A DNA stretch of 16,825 bases from Nitrospira sp. UBA5699 (GCA_002420105.1 DIHJ01000115.1:1-16825), one strand, 5' to 3'; positions 8,133 to 14,870 are shown, counted from the stretch's first letter. Numbers and translations: made by a program. Notes: generated by a model not told the origin, from the sequence alone.

Positions 8133-8170
8133 CAGGGCGGTGAACGCACCCGATCGGGGGCGCGGGCCGG

Positions 8171-8503
8171 CTAGCCGAGCGTCGGGAAGAGGGCTTTGAG
8201 TTGCAGGGCCAGCCCGATGTCTCCGCCGATCCTGATGCGCCCGGACATGGCGGCCGCAGGGCCGCTGAGCTGGCCGTTCAGCACTTTGATGCAATCTTCC
8301 CCCGCCATGGCCAGCGTCACGTGGGGATCGTCATGGGTCCCCTCCGCCACCTGACAGACGCCCTGGCGGATGATCAGCACGTACTGCCCGCCCTGCGCGC
8401 CGCTCAAATCGAATTGATACACGGCGTCGACATCCTCGGCCGCAACGGCATCAAGCTTCCCGGGCAGGAGCTCGAAGAATTCTTTGAGGCTGGCGGCTTT
8501 CAT
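8171..8503 (-). CDS. SCP2 sterol-binding domain protein
   Basis: A 110-residue protein that is one SCP2 fold. Supporting stretches are VYQFDLSGAQGGQYVLIIRQ, the DPHVTLAMAGEDCIKVLNGQ block and the C-terminal SGRIRIGGDIGLALQL followed by LKALFPTLG, the last being the usual SCP2 ending (sgkikikGdm.la..l..lf). SCP2 domains bind hydrophobic ligands such as fatty acyl or isoprenoid compounds; bacterial ones are mostly uncharacterised. It is cytosolic, with no signal or membrane segment. It lies 72 bases downstream of the SpeD-like gene on the same strand with a strong GC hairpin in between, and converges on the RND gene with only 38 bases between stop codons. The start has no strong Shine-Dalgarno site. 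Confidence 0.85.
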   Translation of the reverse strand: MKAASLKEFFELLPGKLDAVAAEDVDAVYQFDLSGAQGGQYVLIIRQGVCQVAEGTHDDPHVTLAMAGEDCIKVLNGQLSGPAAAMSGRIRIGGDIGLALQLKALFPTLG

Positions 8504-8533
8504 CTTGCGGCGCGGGGAAATCCTGGGGATCGG

Positions 8534-8565
8534 GACCGGGAGCCGCGAGACCGCGGCCCCCGGTC
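8534..8565 (-). other. strong GC hairpin between the SpeD-like and SCP2 genes
   Basis: GACCGGG (8534-8540) and GCCGCG (8542-8547) pair with CGCGGC (8552-8557) and CCCGGTC (8559-8565): 13 base pairs interrupted by one A/C mismatch, with a 4-base loop. There is no T-run on either side, so it is not a classical intrinsic terminator. It begins 11 bases after the SpeD-like stop codon on the minus strand, where it could attenuate transcription or protect the upstream message. Confidence 0.45.
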
Positions 8566-8575
8566 GATGGCACGG

Positions 8576-9019
8576 TCAGTATCGGAGCGTGACGGTCGCC
8601 GTCGACCGACGCGCGCCGAAGAACTTCTTGGAAAACTCTTCGACGACCGCAGGGTCATAGCCCTTGCAGCTGAAAATGTCGAGATAGGCGTTGTTGGTGT
8701 CGTTGGCGAAATGGCCGCTGATCAACGACGTCGAGATCAGCTGCACCATGGAGTAGCCCGCGACGCGGCCCGAGCCGAAATCGACGACCTGACACTCGCC
8801 GAAACGCTTCATGTCGATGAGCTCGCAGAGCTCCACGACATAGCGGCGAATATGGTCGGCATTGCGGATCAGGTCGGGATGGCAATCTTGGAGGTCGACA
8901 GCGGTACAGAGTCCCCACGCTTTCCCCTCTCCCACCATCTCCTGGGCGGGAACGGCAGAGGAAGTCGTCGGGGCACTCGATGGCAAAATCGTCTCTTCGG
9001 AACCAACCGGGACGCTCAT
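8576..9019 (-). CDS. SpeD-like pyruvoyl-dependent decarboxylase proenzyme (AdoMet decarboxylase fold, variant)
   Basis: A 147-residue protein whose residues from about 35 to the end match the prokaryotic class 1B SpeD fold. Such enzymes cleave themselves to create a pyruvoyl group and decarboxylate S-adenosylmethionine for spermidine synthesis. The Thermotoga maritima spacing (Ser55, pyruvoyl Ser63, His68, Cys83, from memory) is reproduced exactly by S90, S98, H103 and C118 in the stretch SMVQLISTSLISGHF and the later DIFSCKG. The usual ESH at the cleavage site is instead T97-S98-L99, and the usual TWPE after the His is F104-A-N-D107. The first 33 residues are a Ser/Pro-rich extension. AGGCGG just upstream supports ATG 9019. 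No speE or other polyamine gene is adjacent; the next gene is SCP2. It may be an AdoMet decarboxylase, a relative with another amino-acid substrate, or a non-catalytic homologue. Confidence 0.75.
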   Translation of the reverse strand: MSVPVGSEETILPSSAPTTSSAVPAQEMVGEGKAWGLCTAVDLQDCHPDLIRNADHIRRYVVELCELIDMKRFGECQVVDFGSGRVAGYSMVQLISTSLISGHFANDTNNAYLDIFSCKGYDPAVVEEFSKKFFGARRSTATVTLRY

Positions 9020-9075
9020 ATGGCAGTCCGCCTTTCTGTGTGAGGGTGAGTAACGACCGAGCGGAAGTTTTGTGC

Positions 9076-9084
9076 ACTATACCA
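9076..9084 (-). promoter_or_regulatory. candidate extended -10 promoter of the SpeD-like gene
   Basis: Read on the minus strand the bases are TGGTATAGT, an extended -10 (TGnTATAAT-like) element with five of six matches in the hexamer. It would start transcription near 9069, giving a leader of about 50 bases before the ATG at 9019. I see no good -35 hexamer, which an extended -10 can do without. Confidence 0.4.
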
Positions 9085-9101
9085 TGATTTTTTTCCGACG
9101 A

Positions 9102-9134
9102 CGGCGGAAGCGGAAAAATATTTTCGTTCCGCCG
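9102..9134. other. long hairpin in the divergent intergenic region
   Basis: CGGCGGAA (9102-9109) pairs with TTCCGCCG (9127-9134), and inside it CGGAAA (9111-9116) pairs with TTTTCG (9121-9126) with one G-T pair, leaving a 4-base AATA loop and a single bulged G at 9110. That is 14 pairs in all. A run of seven T (9088-9094) lies on its left. It sits upstream of both divergent genes, so it is more likely a DNA-level structure or protein site than a terminator. Confidence 0.4.
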
Positions 9135-9156
9135 GTCCGCTCTCCCCGCCGGTCGG

Positions 9157-9186
9157 TTGACAAGCTTCTCGGCCCTCGGAGACAAT
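9157..9186 (+). promoter_or_regulatory. candidate promoter of the small zinc-ribbon gene
   Basis: A perfect -35 hexamer TTGACA (9157-9162) is followed after 18 bases by GACAAT (9181-9186), a four-of-six -10 match. The predicted transcription start falls at about 9193-9194, right at the second ATG of the zinc-ribbon gene, which would make its transcript leaderless. Confidence 0.4.
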
Positions 9187-9388
9187 GCCGCGCATGTCGT
9201 CTGTTCCCTCTCAATCGAATCCCGGTCCGTCCCCGGCCGATCTCCCGGACCGGCTCTGCACCTGGTGCAAGGTGCCGATGAAGAAGCGGCTCGTCGCAAG
9301 CGGCCAATTCGTTCACTATACCTGTCCGAAATGCGTCTTCCAGCATACGACGAGGCGCGGGCCCAAACCGCCCTCTCCGGCTCACTAG
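9185..9388 (+). CDS. small four-Cys zinc-ribbon protein
   Basis: A 67-residue protein with C25-TW-C28 and C47-PK-C50 separated by 18 residues, the layout of a zinc ribbon, between a Ser/Pro-rich head and a basic Pro-rich tail. The stretch SGQFVHYTCPKC resembles the FVHY part of the zinc-finger protein encoded at 16491-16781. Function is unknown; such ribbons bind nucleic acid or protein. The first ATG (9185) has GGAG only three bases upstream; the ATG at 9194 would match a leaderless transcript from the promoter at 9157-9186, so the protein may be three residues shorter. Its 3' end overlaps the start of the patatin-like gene by 58 bases in another frame, which suggests coupled expression. The Cys pattern argues that it is real. 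Confidence 0.65.
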   Translation: MPRMSSVPSQSNPGPSPADLPDRLCTWCKVPMKKRLVASGQFVHYTCPKCVFQHTTRRGPKPPSPAH

Positions 9389-11349
9389 CGGCCCGGCGAC
9401 CGCGGGCAGCCGGCCGGTGGGCCGGCCTCCTGAGCCTATGCCTCCTCCTCGCGGCCTGCGAAACCGTCCCGACCAAGACCTATGAGGTCCGGCAACGGGC
9501 GTTCACCTTCGATCCGGCGACCCTCGTCCGGGACTATCAGGAGGAGTACGCCTATATCGAACAGCGGCGGCACAGCGTCCTGAACGGCCTCGCCGAAGCC
9601 TCTGACGACCAGCCCGCCCCGGTCACGACCGTTCCCCGGCACCTGAAGGGCCTGGCGTTCTCCGGCGGAGGGATCCGTTCCGCCACGTTCCACCTCGGCA
9701 TCCTGGAAGCCCTGCAGGACATGAAGACCCTGCCGGCGATCGACTATCTCAGTACGGTCTCGGGCGGGTCCTATATCGCCGGCTGGATGCTGGCGCACCT
9801 GGGAAGGCCCCAGGACGATGCCTACGGAAACCTGGTCCAAACCCACGATCCGGGGGAACTGCTCGATCCCCACGGCGATTTCGTCACGCACCTGCGCCAC
9901 CACTCGGGGTTCATCAGGGAGGGGGGATTCTGGGAAGGCCCCAAGCTTGTCTGGAGCTATCTGTGGCGGCTCATTCCCTATTACATCTGGGATCTCGCCC
10001 TGCACATCAAGACCCCTCCCGACATCGGAAACGAGCTCCACCTCTTCACCCCCTACCAGGACCGGATCGAACTGACCTATCTCCGGGGCAAACAGGGCAA
10101 TCCGCTGGTCCGTCTGAATCGAAAGGACGCCCAGGCTCCCTATTTGATCATCAACGGCAACCTCGTGAACCGGGGCAGGCCCAGAGCCTACCCCAACGAA
10201 GTCGATCGCCCCTATCGCGACAATTACAATTTCGAGTTCACCCGCGACTATACGGGGTCCGACGGCCTGGGATACATCCAGACCGCCGGCTTCGGGCTCC
10301 CCGTCGTCCAGGCCCAGACCGCCGAGGGCGAGCCGGCCTGGTTCAATCCGCGCAAAGTCGTCGTGGAGGATCTCACCGAAGGCACCTGCGACCGGCCGCG
10401 GGCCCAACGCATCCGGCCCGAGGCCTGCGTCAAACTGTCCGAGGCCATGACGGCCTCCGGAGCGGGGCTGGACTTGGACAGCCTGGTCCAGGAGTGGTAT
10501 CACGACGACATCGCCCGCCTCCTTATGAGTTTCCTCACTGCGCCGTTCAACGTGAACAACGAATATCAGACCTGGAACTACGCGAGACGGCACAATACGA
10601 CGCTCGGCACCGTCTGGGACTACTTCCTGATGGTCACGATCCAGCGCATCTGGCCCGATACGAAGAGCCGCTGGATCGAAATCACCGACGGCTCCTTCTA
10701 CGACAATCTCGGCGCGCAGACGCTGCTGAGGCGGCAGGTCGCCCACCTGATCGCCGGCGATGCCACGCTCGACAGCACCTGGCAGTACGATTATCTCTAC
10801 AATCTGCAGAGACGGATTAAAGGCTACTTCGGACCGGGGGTCGAATGGTGCGGGGAGATTCCGCCGAAGAACGAGATCGTCTGGTACCGGCGGTTCTGGG
10901 TGAAGCGTCCGGACGGCACGCCGACCGTCATCCATTATTTGAAGCCCTACGCCTACAACGCACGCCTGTTTAAGAAGCACCCGTCGCTCGCGGCTCCCGG
11001 CAGGATGTTCGTCGGCGTCGATCCGGAGAGCGGCCGGTCGCTGACGACCCATCCCCTCATGAGCCCGCCGGTGAATCCCACGCACCTGGACGCCAACTGG
11101 CTGCTGCCGCTCGTCACGGACGAACGGGCCAGGGAGCAGGTCCGGCTCGCCATCAAAAAGGTCACGAAGTTCGTCGACTCTCCGAAGGGAGAGGAGTTTC
11201 CGCAGACCAGTACGATCTTTCAATGGTACGAACTGGAGGAATTCGAAGCCTACCGGCACCTGGGCTATCTGATGGGCTGGGCCTACCTGTCGCACCTGCG
11301 GTTCGACGAGACGGAGCTGATCCCCGCCGCGGCCTGTAAAGCCCTATAG
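9331..11349 (+). CDS. patatin-like phospholipase family lipoprotein
   Basis: A 672-residue putative lipid acyl hydrolase. After a basic head, GLLSLCLLLAAC forms a signal peptide with a lipobox whose Cys is residue 43, so the mature protein should be lipid-anchored in the envelope. The patatin core is clear: the oxyanion loop SGGGIRSATFHLG at 111-123, a nucleophile elbow TVSGGS with S144, and the dyad Asp in TDGSFYDNLG at D453. Ser and Asp are about 310 residues apart, much further than in short patatins, so there is a large insertion. The elbow is V-S-G-G rather than GxSxG, as in some large bacterial and cPLA2-like relatives. ATG 9331 is the only start that gives a reasonable signal peptide; the longer open frame from 9157 overlaps the zinc-ribbon gene fully. 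No Shine-Dalgarno site is evident, so coupling to that gene is likely. The substrate is not known. Confidence 0.85.
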   Translation: MRLPAYDEARAQTALSGSLAARRPRAAGRWAGLLSLCLLLAACETVPTKTYEVRQRAFTFDPATLVRDYQEEYAYIEQRRHSVLNGLAEASDDQPAPVTTVPRHLKGLAFSGGGIRSATFHLGILEALQDMKTLPAIDYLSTVSGGSYIAGWMLAHLGRPQDDAYGNLVQTHDPGELLDPHGDFVTHLRHHSGFIREGGFWEGPKLVWSYLWRLIPYYIWDLALHIKTPPDIGNELHLFTPYQDRIELTYLRGKQGNPLVRLNRKDAQAPYLIINGNLVNRGRPRAYPNEVDRPYRDNYNFEFTRDYTGSDGLGYIQTAGFGLPVVQAQTAEGEPAWFNPRKVVVEDLTEGTCDRPRAQRIRPEACVKLSEAMTASGAGLDLDSLVQEWYHDDIARLLMSFLTAPFNVNNEYQTWNYARRHNTTLGTVWDYFLMVTIQRIWPDTKSRWIEITDGSFYDNLGAQTLLRRQVAHLIAGDATLDSTWQYDYLYNLQRRIKGYFGPGVEWCGEIPPKNEIVWYRRFWVKRPDGTPTVIHYLKPYAYNARLFKKHPSLAAPGRMFVGVDPESGRSLTTHPLMSPPVNPTHLDANWLLPLVTDERAREQVRLAIKKVTKFVDSPKGEEFPQTSTIFQWYELEEFEAYRHLGYLMGWAYLSHLRFDETELIPAAACKAL

Positions 11350-11712
11350 CTTCCCCTCGACCAGCCTGCGAATCTCCTCCATCCGGCGACGGTTGACGCC
11401 GAAATCGCCGTACCCGGTCCGGGAAGCCGAACGGAAATGGACGGTCTTCGATTCGTCGTCGAAGAGCAATTCGACATCGTCCACGAAGCGGAGCAGCAGG
11501 CTGGTGAACTCGTAACGGAGATAGGCCTCGTCCTCCTCGACGAGTCTGGTGCGGGGCAGAGCGGCAACCGCGGCCTTTACCGCCTCTTTGGCCTCGGCTC
11601 GCGATTTCCGATAGCGGAAAGGGGCGATGGCATGCTGCGCATCCTGAGCGGACGCGAACGTCGAAACACAGTTGGGGCTGGAGGGACAGGGAGGAAGGGT
11701 TCGCCGACTCAT
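11344..11712 (-). CDS. DUF1499 family protein
   Basis: A 122-residue protein matching the DUF1499 pattern along its length: an N-terminal CPSSPNCVSTFA, then HAIAPFRYRKS, the LRYEFTSLLLRFVDDVELLF block and SASRTGYGDFGVNRRRMEEI. No biochemical role is established for the family. There is no signal peptide. Its stop overlaps that of the convergent patatin-like gene: the palindrome CTATAG (11344-11349) serves as TAG on both strands. No Shine-Dalgarno site precedes the ATG; instead promoter-like hexamers end nine bases before it, so a leaderless message is possible. It lies 132 bases after the DUF2914 gene on the same strand. Confidence 0.88.
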   Translation of the reverse strand: MSRRTLPPCPSSPNCVSTFASAQDAQHAIAPFRYRKSRAEAKEAVKAAVAALPRTRLVEEDEAYLRYEFTSLLLRFVDDVELLFDDESKTVHFRSASRTGYGDFGVNRRRMEEIRRLVEGKL

Positions 11713-11721
11713 CGATCGCGG

Positions 11722-11750
11722 ACTGTACGCTCTTGCCCGATCTCCCGCAA
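11722..11750 (-). promoter_or_regulatory. candidate promoter of the DUF1499 gene
   Basis: On the minus strand TTGCGG (11750-11745) and TACAGT (11727-11722) are separated by exactly 17 bases. The predicted start point lies about two bases before the ATG at 11712. The -35 match is only three of six and the -10 four of six. Confidence 0.3.
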
Positions 11751-11844
11751 CCGGATTTCGCGGACCGAAACCGCGTCCTAACGGGAAGGCTCCGGACTCC
11801 CTTCGCTCCTCCGGCCGGGGCGGATGCGCCTCACGTGCCGGACG

Positions 11845-12954
11845 CTAATACGCCAGCGTCGTCAACGCCGGCCGACTCTCGCCCTGCGCCTCGACCGTCA
11901 CCGACACCCGGCCGATGATGCGCCCGTCTTCCGCCTCGACATCCACACGCCAGTCGCCGGGATCGAGCCGCTGCTTGAACGTGTAGGCCCGGTAGCCGCC
12001 TTCGCGTCCGCCGGAAATGTTGAGCGGAATCCTGTCGGCGTGGGTGAAGGGCTTGCCGCTGTTCGGACGGTAATACCAGTGGTGATAGACCGTGGTCTTC
12101 AGCGCGACCGGCGCAAACACCGCGGTGAAGCAATAGATCGGCTCGTCGGCCGGAAATGTCGTATCCGACCGCTTCCATACCTCGTACCATTGCCTGGCAT
12201 AGGACAGCTCGAACCGGTCGCCGCTCTTCTTCACCTCATGATAGATCCCCCCGAACTTCATTGAGAGGGGCACGGGCGGAATCCAGTTGAGGAAGTAGAA
12301 GCCGACCAGGAGGCCGATCAAGGCGAAGGCCGGCGCCGTCACCCCGATCGCCTCGCGCCGCGACCGGTCCGCATTGTTCCGATAGACCAGTTGCACGACG
12401 CGCAACGTCACGGCGGCGCTCAAGGCGGCTCCCGCGAGAAACACGAACCGGTTCATGTACCCGGTGACGACGGGAAGAAAGAACGTGAAGAACCCGAAGC
12501 AGACCAGCGCGTAGAGGCTCACCAGCAACCGGAGGTTCGACAGCCGGTCGCGAAGGAACTCGTTGGCGACCAGGAGGACCACCAGGACCGCGAAGAACAC
12601 GGCCGTCCCGGTCAGCGTGGCACTGCGCGAATAGAAGATCGCATAGGCGCTGAAGAGCCCGCCCAGCAGGAACTGGCTGGCCATCGGATAGTAGGGCCGG
12701 CTCCGGAGGACCCAGCGGGCGAAGGGCGAGAGCGCCGCCAACTCCCCGCGATCCGGCGGGGGCTCGATTCCGAGCCGCCCCGTCAGAACGATGAGCACGC
12801 CCAGGAGCAGCAGATAGATCAGCAGCAGGAGATTGTCCTGAAGCCGGTCGATCCGCGTGAGCGTCAGGGTATCGTAGGTGACGCCCGCGAGGAAGAACAC
12901 GGCGGGCATGAACGGCTTCGCAAGCAATATCTTGGCCGTATCCGAAACAGACAT
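11845..12954 (-). CDS. seven-helix membrane protein with C-terminal DUF2914 domain
   Basis: A 369-residue protein. The N-terminal two thirds are hydrophobic, with about seven predicted helices (near residues 14-32, 41-59, 91-109, 115-133, 141-163, 170-191 and 207-225; for example LLLLIYLLLLGVLIVL and ALIGLLVGFYFLNWI). The C-terminal soluble part is a DUF2914 domain at about 285-356, recognised by TTVYHHWYYRP, DRIPLNISGG, GGYRAYTFKQRL and PGDWRVDVE followed by GRIIGRVSV. The domain is of unknown function and has a beta-sandwich-like pattern; here it would face one side of the membrane. No Shine-Dalgarno site precedes ATG 12954, but a TTGACA lies 36 bases upstream. It is separated by 182 bases from the upstream 353-residue gene, so probably has its own promoter. 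Confidence 0.85.
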   Translation of the reverse strand: MSVSDTAKILLAKPFMPAVFFLAGVTYDTLTLTRIDRLQDNLLLLIYLLLLGVLIVLTGRLGIEPPPDRGELAALSPFARWVLRSRPYYPMASQFLLGGLFSAYAIFYSRSATLTGTAVFFAVLVVLLVANEFLRDRLSNLRLLVSLYALVCFGFFTFFLPVVTGYMNRFVFLAGAALSAAVTLRVVQLVYRNNADRSRREAIGVTAPAFALIGLLVGFYFLNWIPPVPLSMKFGGIYHEVKKSGDRFELSYARQWYEVWKRSDTTFPADEPIYCFTAVFAPVALKTTVYHHWYYRPNSGKPFTHADRIPLNISGGREGGYRAYTFKQRLDPGDWRVDVEAEDGRIIGRVSVTVEAQGESRPALTTLAY

Positions 12955-12984
12955 GAGTCTTAGGTTTCAGGACAAGCACGGGAT

Positions 12985-12990
12985 TGTCAA
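12985..12990 (-). promoter_or_regulatory. candidate -35 element of the DUF2914 gene
   Basis: TTGACA on the minus strand begins 36 bases before ATG 12954. The matching -10 position (about 12961-12967) has no good hexamer, so only the -35 is convincing. The rest of 12955-13136 holds an 8-base inverted repeat (TCGTTCTC at 13062-13069 with GAGAACGA at 13102-13109) and nothing else I can name. Confidence 0.25.
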
Positions 12991-13136
12991 ACAATGGAAG
13001 AAAACGGGCGGCTCAGAACGATCAACATCGCCCACCGCCCGCCCCAAGCTGCCGAGACAGCTCGTTCTCCGAATGGGGTGCGTTGAAGATTGCTTCGAGC
13101 CGAGAACGAAGGCGGGGAGCGTGTTCAGTCGCCCCG

Positions 13137-14198
13137 TCAGACGAAAGCGGGGAGCGGCGCATACACCACCGCCTGCCCGACCAGCCGCTCCAGCCATCCC
13201 GCCATCAGCTCCTCTTTCAGCGGCGCCTTGTTCAAACGGGCTTCAATGGCAAAACCCGCGGGCGAACCGACGATGCCGATGATGGCCGAGGCATCCTCCC
13301 CTTCGGGAATCAACTCCTGCGTCTGGAATTCGCAGAGCGTCGCATAGAGCCGGCCCTCCGGTTCGATCGCCGACCGGATTTCCGGCAGGTCGTCGAGCGG
13401 ACAATGCACGGAACAGCGGTAGGCGAACCGCGCCGGCGGCTCGATCGCGGCAAACTCGTCCAGGGTCTCCTCGGAAAACCCGGTCAGATAGGCGCGCACG
13501 CCGGCCGCTTCCGGCGCATAGCTGGCCGCCAACTGGCTGGCCGGCACGAGAAACTCATAGGCGTCCGACGTGTTGTATTCGAACTGGCAGGGACCGAAGG
13601 CATCGGGCCAGGAGCAGAAGAACGGCACGGACGGATCGGTGGGACGGAGCACCAGCTGCTCCTTCTCAACCGCCGTTTCGATCGGCAGGCCGACCGTCGT
13701 GATGGCTTCGAGAAAGGCGGTGCGCCGCTCTTCCAGCCACTGCTCCCGCCGCGCATCCTCGCGCGTCTCGCCGGGGGTGACGACCTCTCCGGTTTGGAGC
13801 CGCACGCGAAGGAAGGAATGGGCGTGCCGGAACCCGAGCCAGAGCATGCTCCGGTTCTCGTGCAGCTTCATGGGTTCGCGAATGCGCCAGGGATGACTGA
13901 GCGAGCAGTAGGTGCCGACGTCCTGATGGTGTTGATAGGCCGTGTGATAGGCGCCGGCAAGCAGGAAGAAATCCCCGCGCCAGCCCTCCCGCACGTGCAC
14001 CAGCGTGACGTCTTCGGTCGCCCAGGCGTCCAGCCCGTCGAAGTCCTCGGGCGACTCGACGGTCCATTCTTCGACGTAGCAGATGATATCCTTGGCGGGG
14101 ACGGCGGGCTTCAATCCCAGCGCGGCCAGCCGCTCGCCGACCGCCAGGACCTGGGCAAACGTCATCGGGGCAGCGGTTTCCCACCGGCGCTCACGCAC
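13137..14198 (-). CDS. unrecognised 353-residue soluble protein
   Basis: I do not recognise a domain. The protein is acidic and rich in aromatic residues, with no signal peptide or membrane segment. Notable stretches are EEWTVESPEDFDGLDAWATE, AGAYHTAYQHHQDVGTYCSL, PDAFGPCQFEYNTSDAYEF and RCSVHCPLDDLPEIRSAIEP. The start is GTG 14198, supported by GGGGAGG eight bases upstream (14207-14213 on the opposite strand); an internal ATG at 14165 is an alternative without a site. It begins only 24 bases after the stop of the lipoprotein gene, so the two are very likely cotranscribed. Base composition is like that of its neighbours, and the long frame with a good ribosome site argues for a real gene. Confidence 0.78.
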   Translation of the reverse strand: MRERRWETAAPMTFAQVLAVGERLAALGLKPAVPAKDIICYVEEWTVESPEDFDGLDAWATEDVTLVHVREGWRGDFFLLAGAYHTAYQHHQDVGTYCSLSHPWRIREPMKLHENRSMLWLGFRHAHSFLRVRLQTGEVVTPGETREDARREQWLEERRTAFLEAITTVGLPIETAVEKEQLVLRPTDPSVPFFCSWPDAFGPCQFEYNTSDAYEFLVPASQLAASYAPEAAGVRAYLTGFSEETLDEFAAIEPPARFAYRCSVHCPLDDLPEIRSAIEPEGRLYATLCEFQTQELIPEGEDASAIIGIVGSPAGFAIEARLNKAPLKEELMAGWLERLVGQAVVYAPLPAFV

Positions 14199-14222
14199 AG
14201 GCCATGCCTCCCCGCCGCGTCA

Positions 14223-14870
14223 TTACCGGACCGGCCGCAAGGCGCGCTGTGAAATGGTCGTGTCCGAGAGATAGCGGTCGAGCGTGTCTTTCACCGTACC
14301 GGTCATGAGCTTCTGCACGTCCTCCTCGCCGAACCAGAACACCGTATCGCTCTGGGCCCCTTCGAGGCTCCGGCTCGTACTGCTGCGGTCCGTGTTGTTG
14401 CGCGCGACGATCGTGAGTTTGTTGCTGGTCGTCACGGAGGTCGAGAAGACCTTGCTCTTCGCATTGGCGGAGAACTCGAAAATCTGCCCGCTGATCACGA
14501 TGTCGGCGTCCGTCACGGAGCCGGCCGGCGCGACGCGTACGTCCCAGGAGCGATCCTGCCAGCCCCTGGCCTTCAGCCGGTCCGCCAGCGCCTGGGCATA
14601 CACCTCGCCGGGCTTCTCGCCCGCCACGTTGAAATAGGTCACGCCGCCCCACAGATGCGTGCGCATGCCCACGCGGTTTTTCTCCACCCGGCGATCCTCG
14701 AACGGCTCGATCACGATCTTGACCGGCTCCGCCGCCACCAGCGGCCCCGGTTGCGGCTTGGGGATCACGTCGAGATAAAACGTCTGGCCGGTCCCGCCGC
14801 AGCCGGCAACCGCCAGCAACCCCGTCGTCAACATCATACCTGCGCACATGCGCACCAGCGGATTTTTCAC
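14223..14870 (-). CDS. putative outer-membrane lipoprotein, YajG-like layout
   Basis: A 215-residue protein with a lipoprotein signal: a short basic head, MMLTTGLLAV and lipobox V-A-G-C with Cys24. The mature part (VKIVIEPFEDRR, then EVYAQALADRLKARGW, then ADIVISGQIFEFSANAKSK and a C-terminal helix TGTVKDTLDRYLSD) has the alternating strand-helix order and IEPFEDRR opening seen in YajG-type and related small lipoproteins that assemble in the outer membrane. This similarity is from pattern only and is uncertain. GTG 14870 is chosen because AAGGAGG lies about five bases upstream and the signal peptide then starts properly; the open frame extends to 14969 without support. It leads a probable two-gene unit with the 353-residue gene. 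Confidence 0.8.
   Translation of the reverse strand: MKNPLVRMCAGMMLTTGLLAVAGCGGTGQTFYLDVIPKPQPGPLVAAEPVKIVIEPFEDRRVEKNRVGMRTHLWGGVTYFNVAGEKPGEVYAQALADRLKARGWQDRSWDVRVAPAGSVTDADIVISGQIFEFSANAKSKVFSTSVTTSNKLTIVARNNTDRSSTSRSLEGAQSDTVFWFGEEDVQKLMTGTVKDTLDRYLSDTTISQRALRPVR

Noticed and set aside
8133..8170. Short palindromes between the convergent RND and SCP2 genes
   Set aside because: CCCGATCGGG and CGGCTAGCCG are short, common in GC-rich DNA and lack T-runs, so no terminator is called.
6612..8294. A 560-residue open frame on the minus strand across the RND and SCP2 genes
   Set aside because: Same reason; low-complexity charged composition and overlap with two well-supported genes.
9436..11295. 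A 619-residue open frame opposite the patatin-like gene
   Set aside because: Patatin motifs, lipobox and catalytic residues support the plus strand; the antisense frame has no recognisable domain.
12984..14252. A 422-residue plus-strand frame opposite the 353-residue gene
   Set aside because: The minus-strand gene has a GGGGAGG site and fits the operon; the plus frame is Arg/Gly-rich with no start signal.
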